From: Rhododendron vialii
Lineage: Eukaryota > Streptophyta > Magnoliopsida > Ericales > Ericaceae
Reading direction: 5' to 3'
Length of the DNA: 64,000 nucleotides
Assembly: GCF_030253575.1 (NCBI RefSeq)
Contig: NC_080568.1
Coordinates: 14,841,501-14,905,500, forward strand
Part shown: positions 63,741 through 64,000 of the stretch, one piece after another
How positions within the stretch are numbered: the stretch's first letter is position 1
Layout: each line of letters begins with the position of its first letter
Made by a program: the position numbers and the translations under genes
Notes under the pieces: model-generated
Told to the model about the DNA's origin: nothing
Databases searched by the model: none
The model's input: the letters and a program-made list of their open reading frames with translations, nothing else

Positions 63741-64000
63741 GTAAGTGTTGGAACTGCGCAGAAGTGTGGTAATAGAGAAAGACATATTGTCCTTCTCCCA
63801 TATGGTGGATTGTCACTCTTTCTTGGAACTTTTGACAAGTGATGATAATTTCTCTCTTAATACGGGGAAAATCCATGGTATCCCCCTTTCAGGTGTGACC
63901 CAAACATAACATGTTATGCCTTTTCATGGCGGACGCTATACCATTTTTGTGGTGAATGTTATGATGGGGACACCATAAAAATGTGATTTAGAAAATGTTG
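63741..64000. other. Right edge, nothing recognised
   Basis: AT-rich, non-repetitive sequence without recognised features. Confidence 0.4.

Overview
The window looks like nuclear DNA of a flowering plant, probably a woody eudicot with a TE-rich genome. The evidence is intron-bearing plant genes, FAR1-type Mutator elements, plant LTR retrotransposons, CACTA, hAT, Stowaway and Tourist elements, SINEs, and many TA and CT microsatellites. The species cannot be fixed from the sequence.

Layout. 1-14510 is a block of nested DNA transposons. It sits at a TA-rich junction inside a 129-bp tandem repeat (copies at 1-95 and 14511-14766). It holds two large Mutator-like elements (MULEs) with long terminal inverted repeats (TIRs), MULE-1 (564-7555) and MULE-2 (8295-14092). 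Each encodes a FAR1/FRS-type transposase. Around them lie hairpin-forming MITEs embedded in (TA)n tracts. MULE-1 also carries pieces of two host genes, a polygalacturonase and a shugoshin-like gene. MULE-2 has an intact-looking 760-codon transposase, and its ends match the ends of several of the MITEs.

15892-46034 is one host gene on the + strand, a cluster-I HAK/KUP potassium transporter (HAK5-like). Nine exons join to 803 in-frame codons. Intron 3 alone is 20.1 kb and is filled with (TA)n-flanked MITEs, remnants of at least three Ty3/gypsy-type LTR elements, a solo LTR, a minisatellite and a CACTA element. Intron 7 starts with a non-canonical GC donor and holds nested hAT, foldback and Au-SINE insertions.

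46035-50555 is intergenic, with SINE, hAT and CT-repeat sequence. 50556-55594 on the minus strand is a five-exon DHHC protein S-acyltransferase of 424 aa; its first intron contains a TRIM-like element split by a 5'-truncated LINE with a 17-bp target duplication. 55600-61570 is intergenic and rich in small foldback elements, four of them with clear target duplications. At the right edge, 61577-61730 is exon 1 of a sterol C-8,7 isomerase (HYDRA1/EBP type), whose remaining exons lie outside the window.

The three host genes (K+ uptake, protein palmitoylation, sterol synthesis) are not functionally linked. The most unusual content is the (TA)n-associated MITE/MULE system with interchangeable ends, together with the gene-capturing FAR1 MULE beside it.
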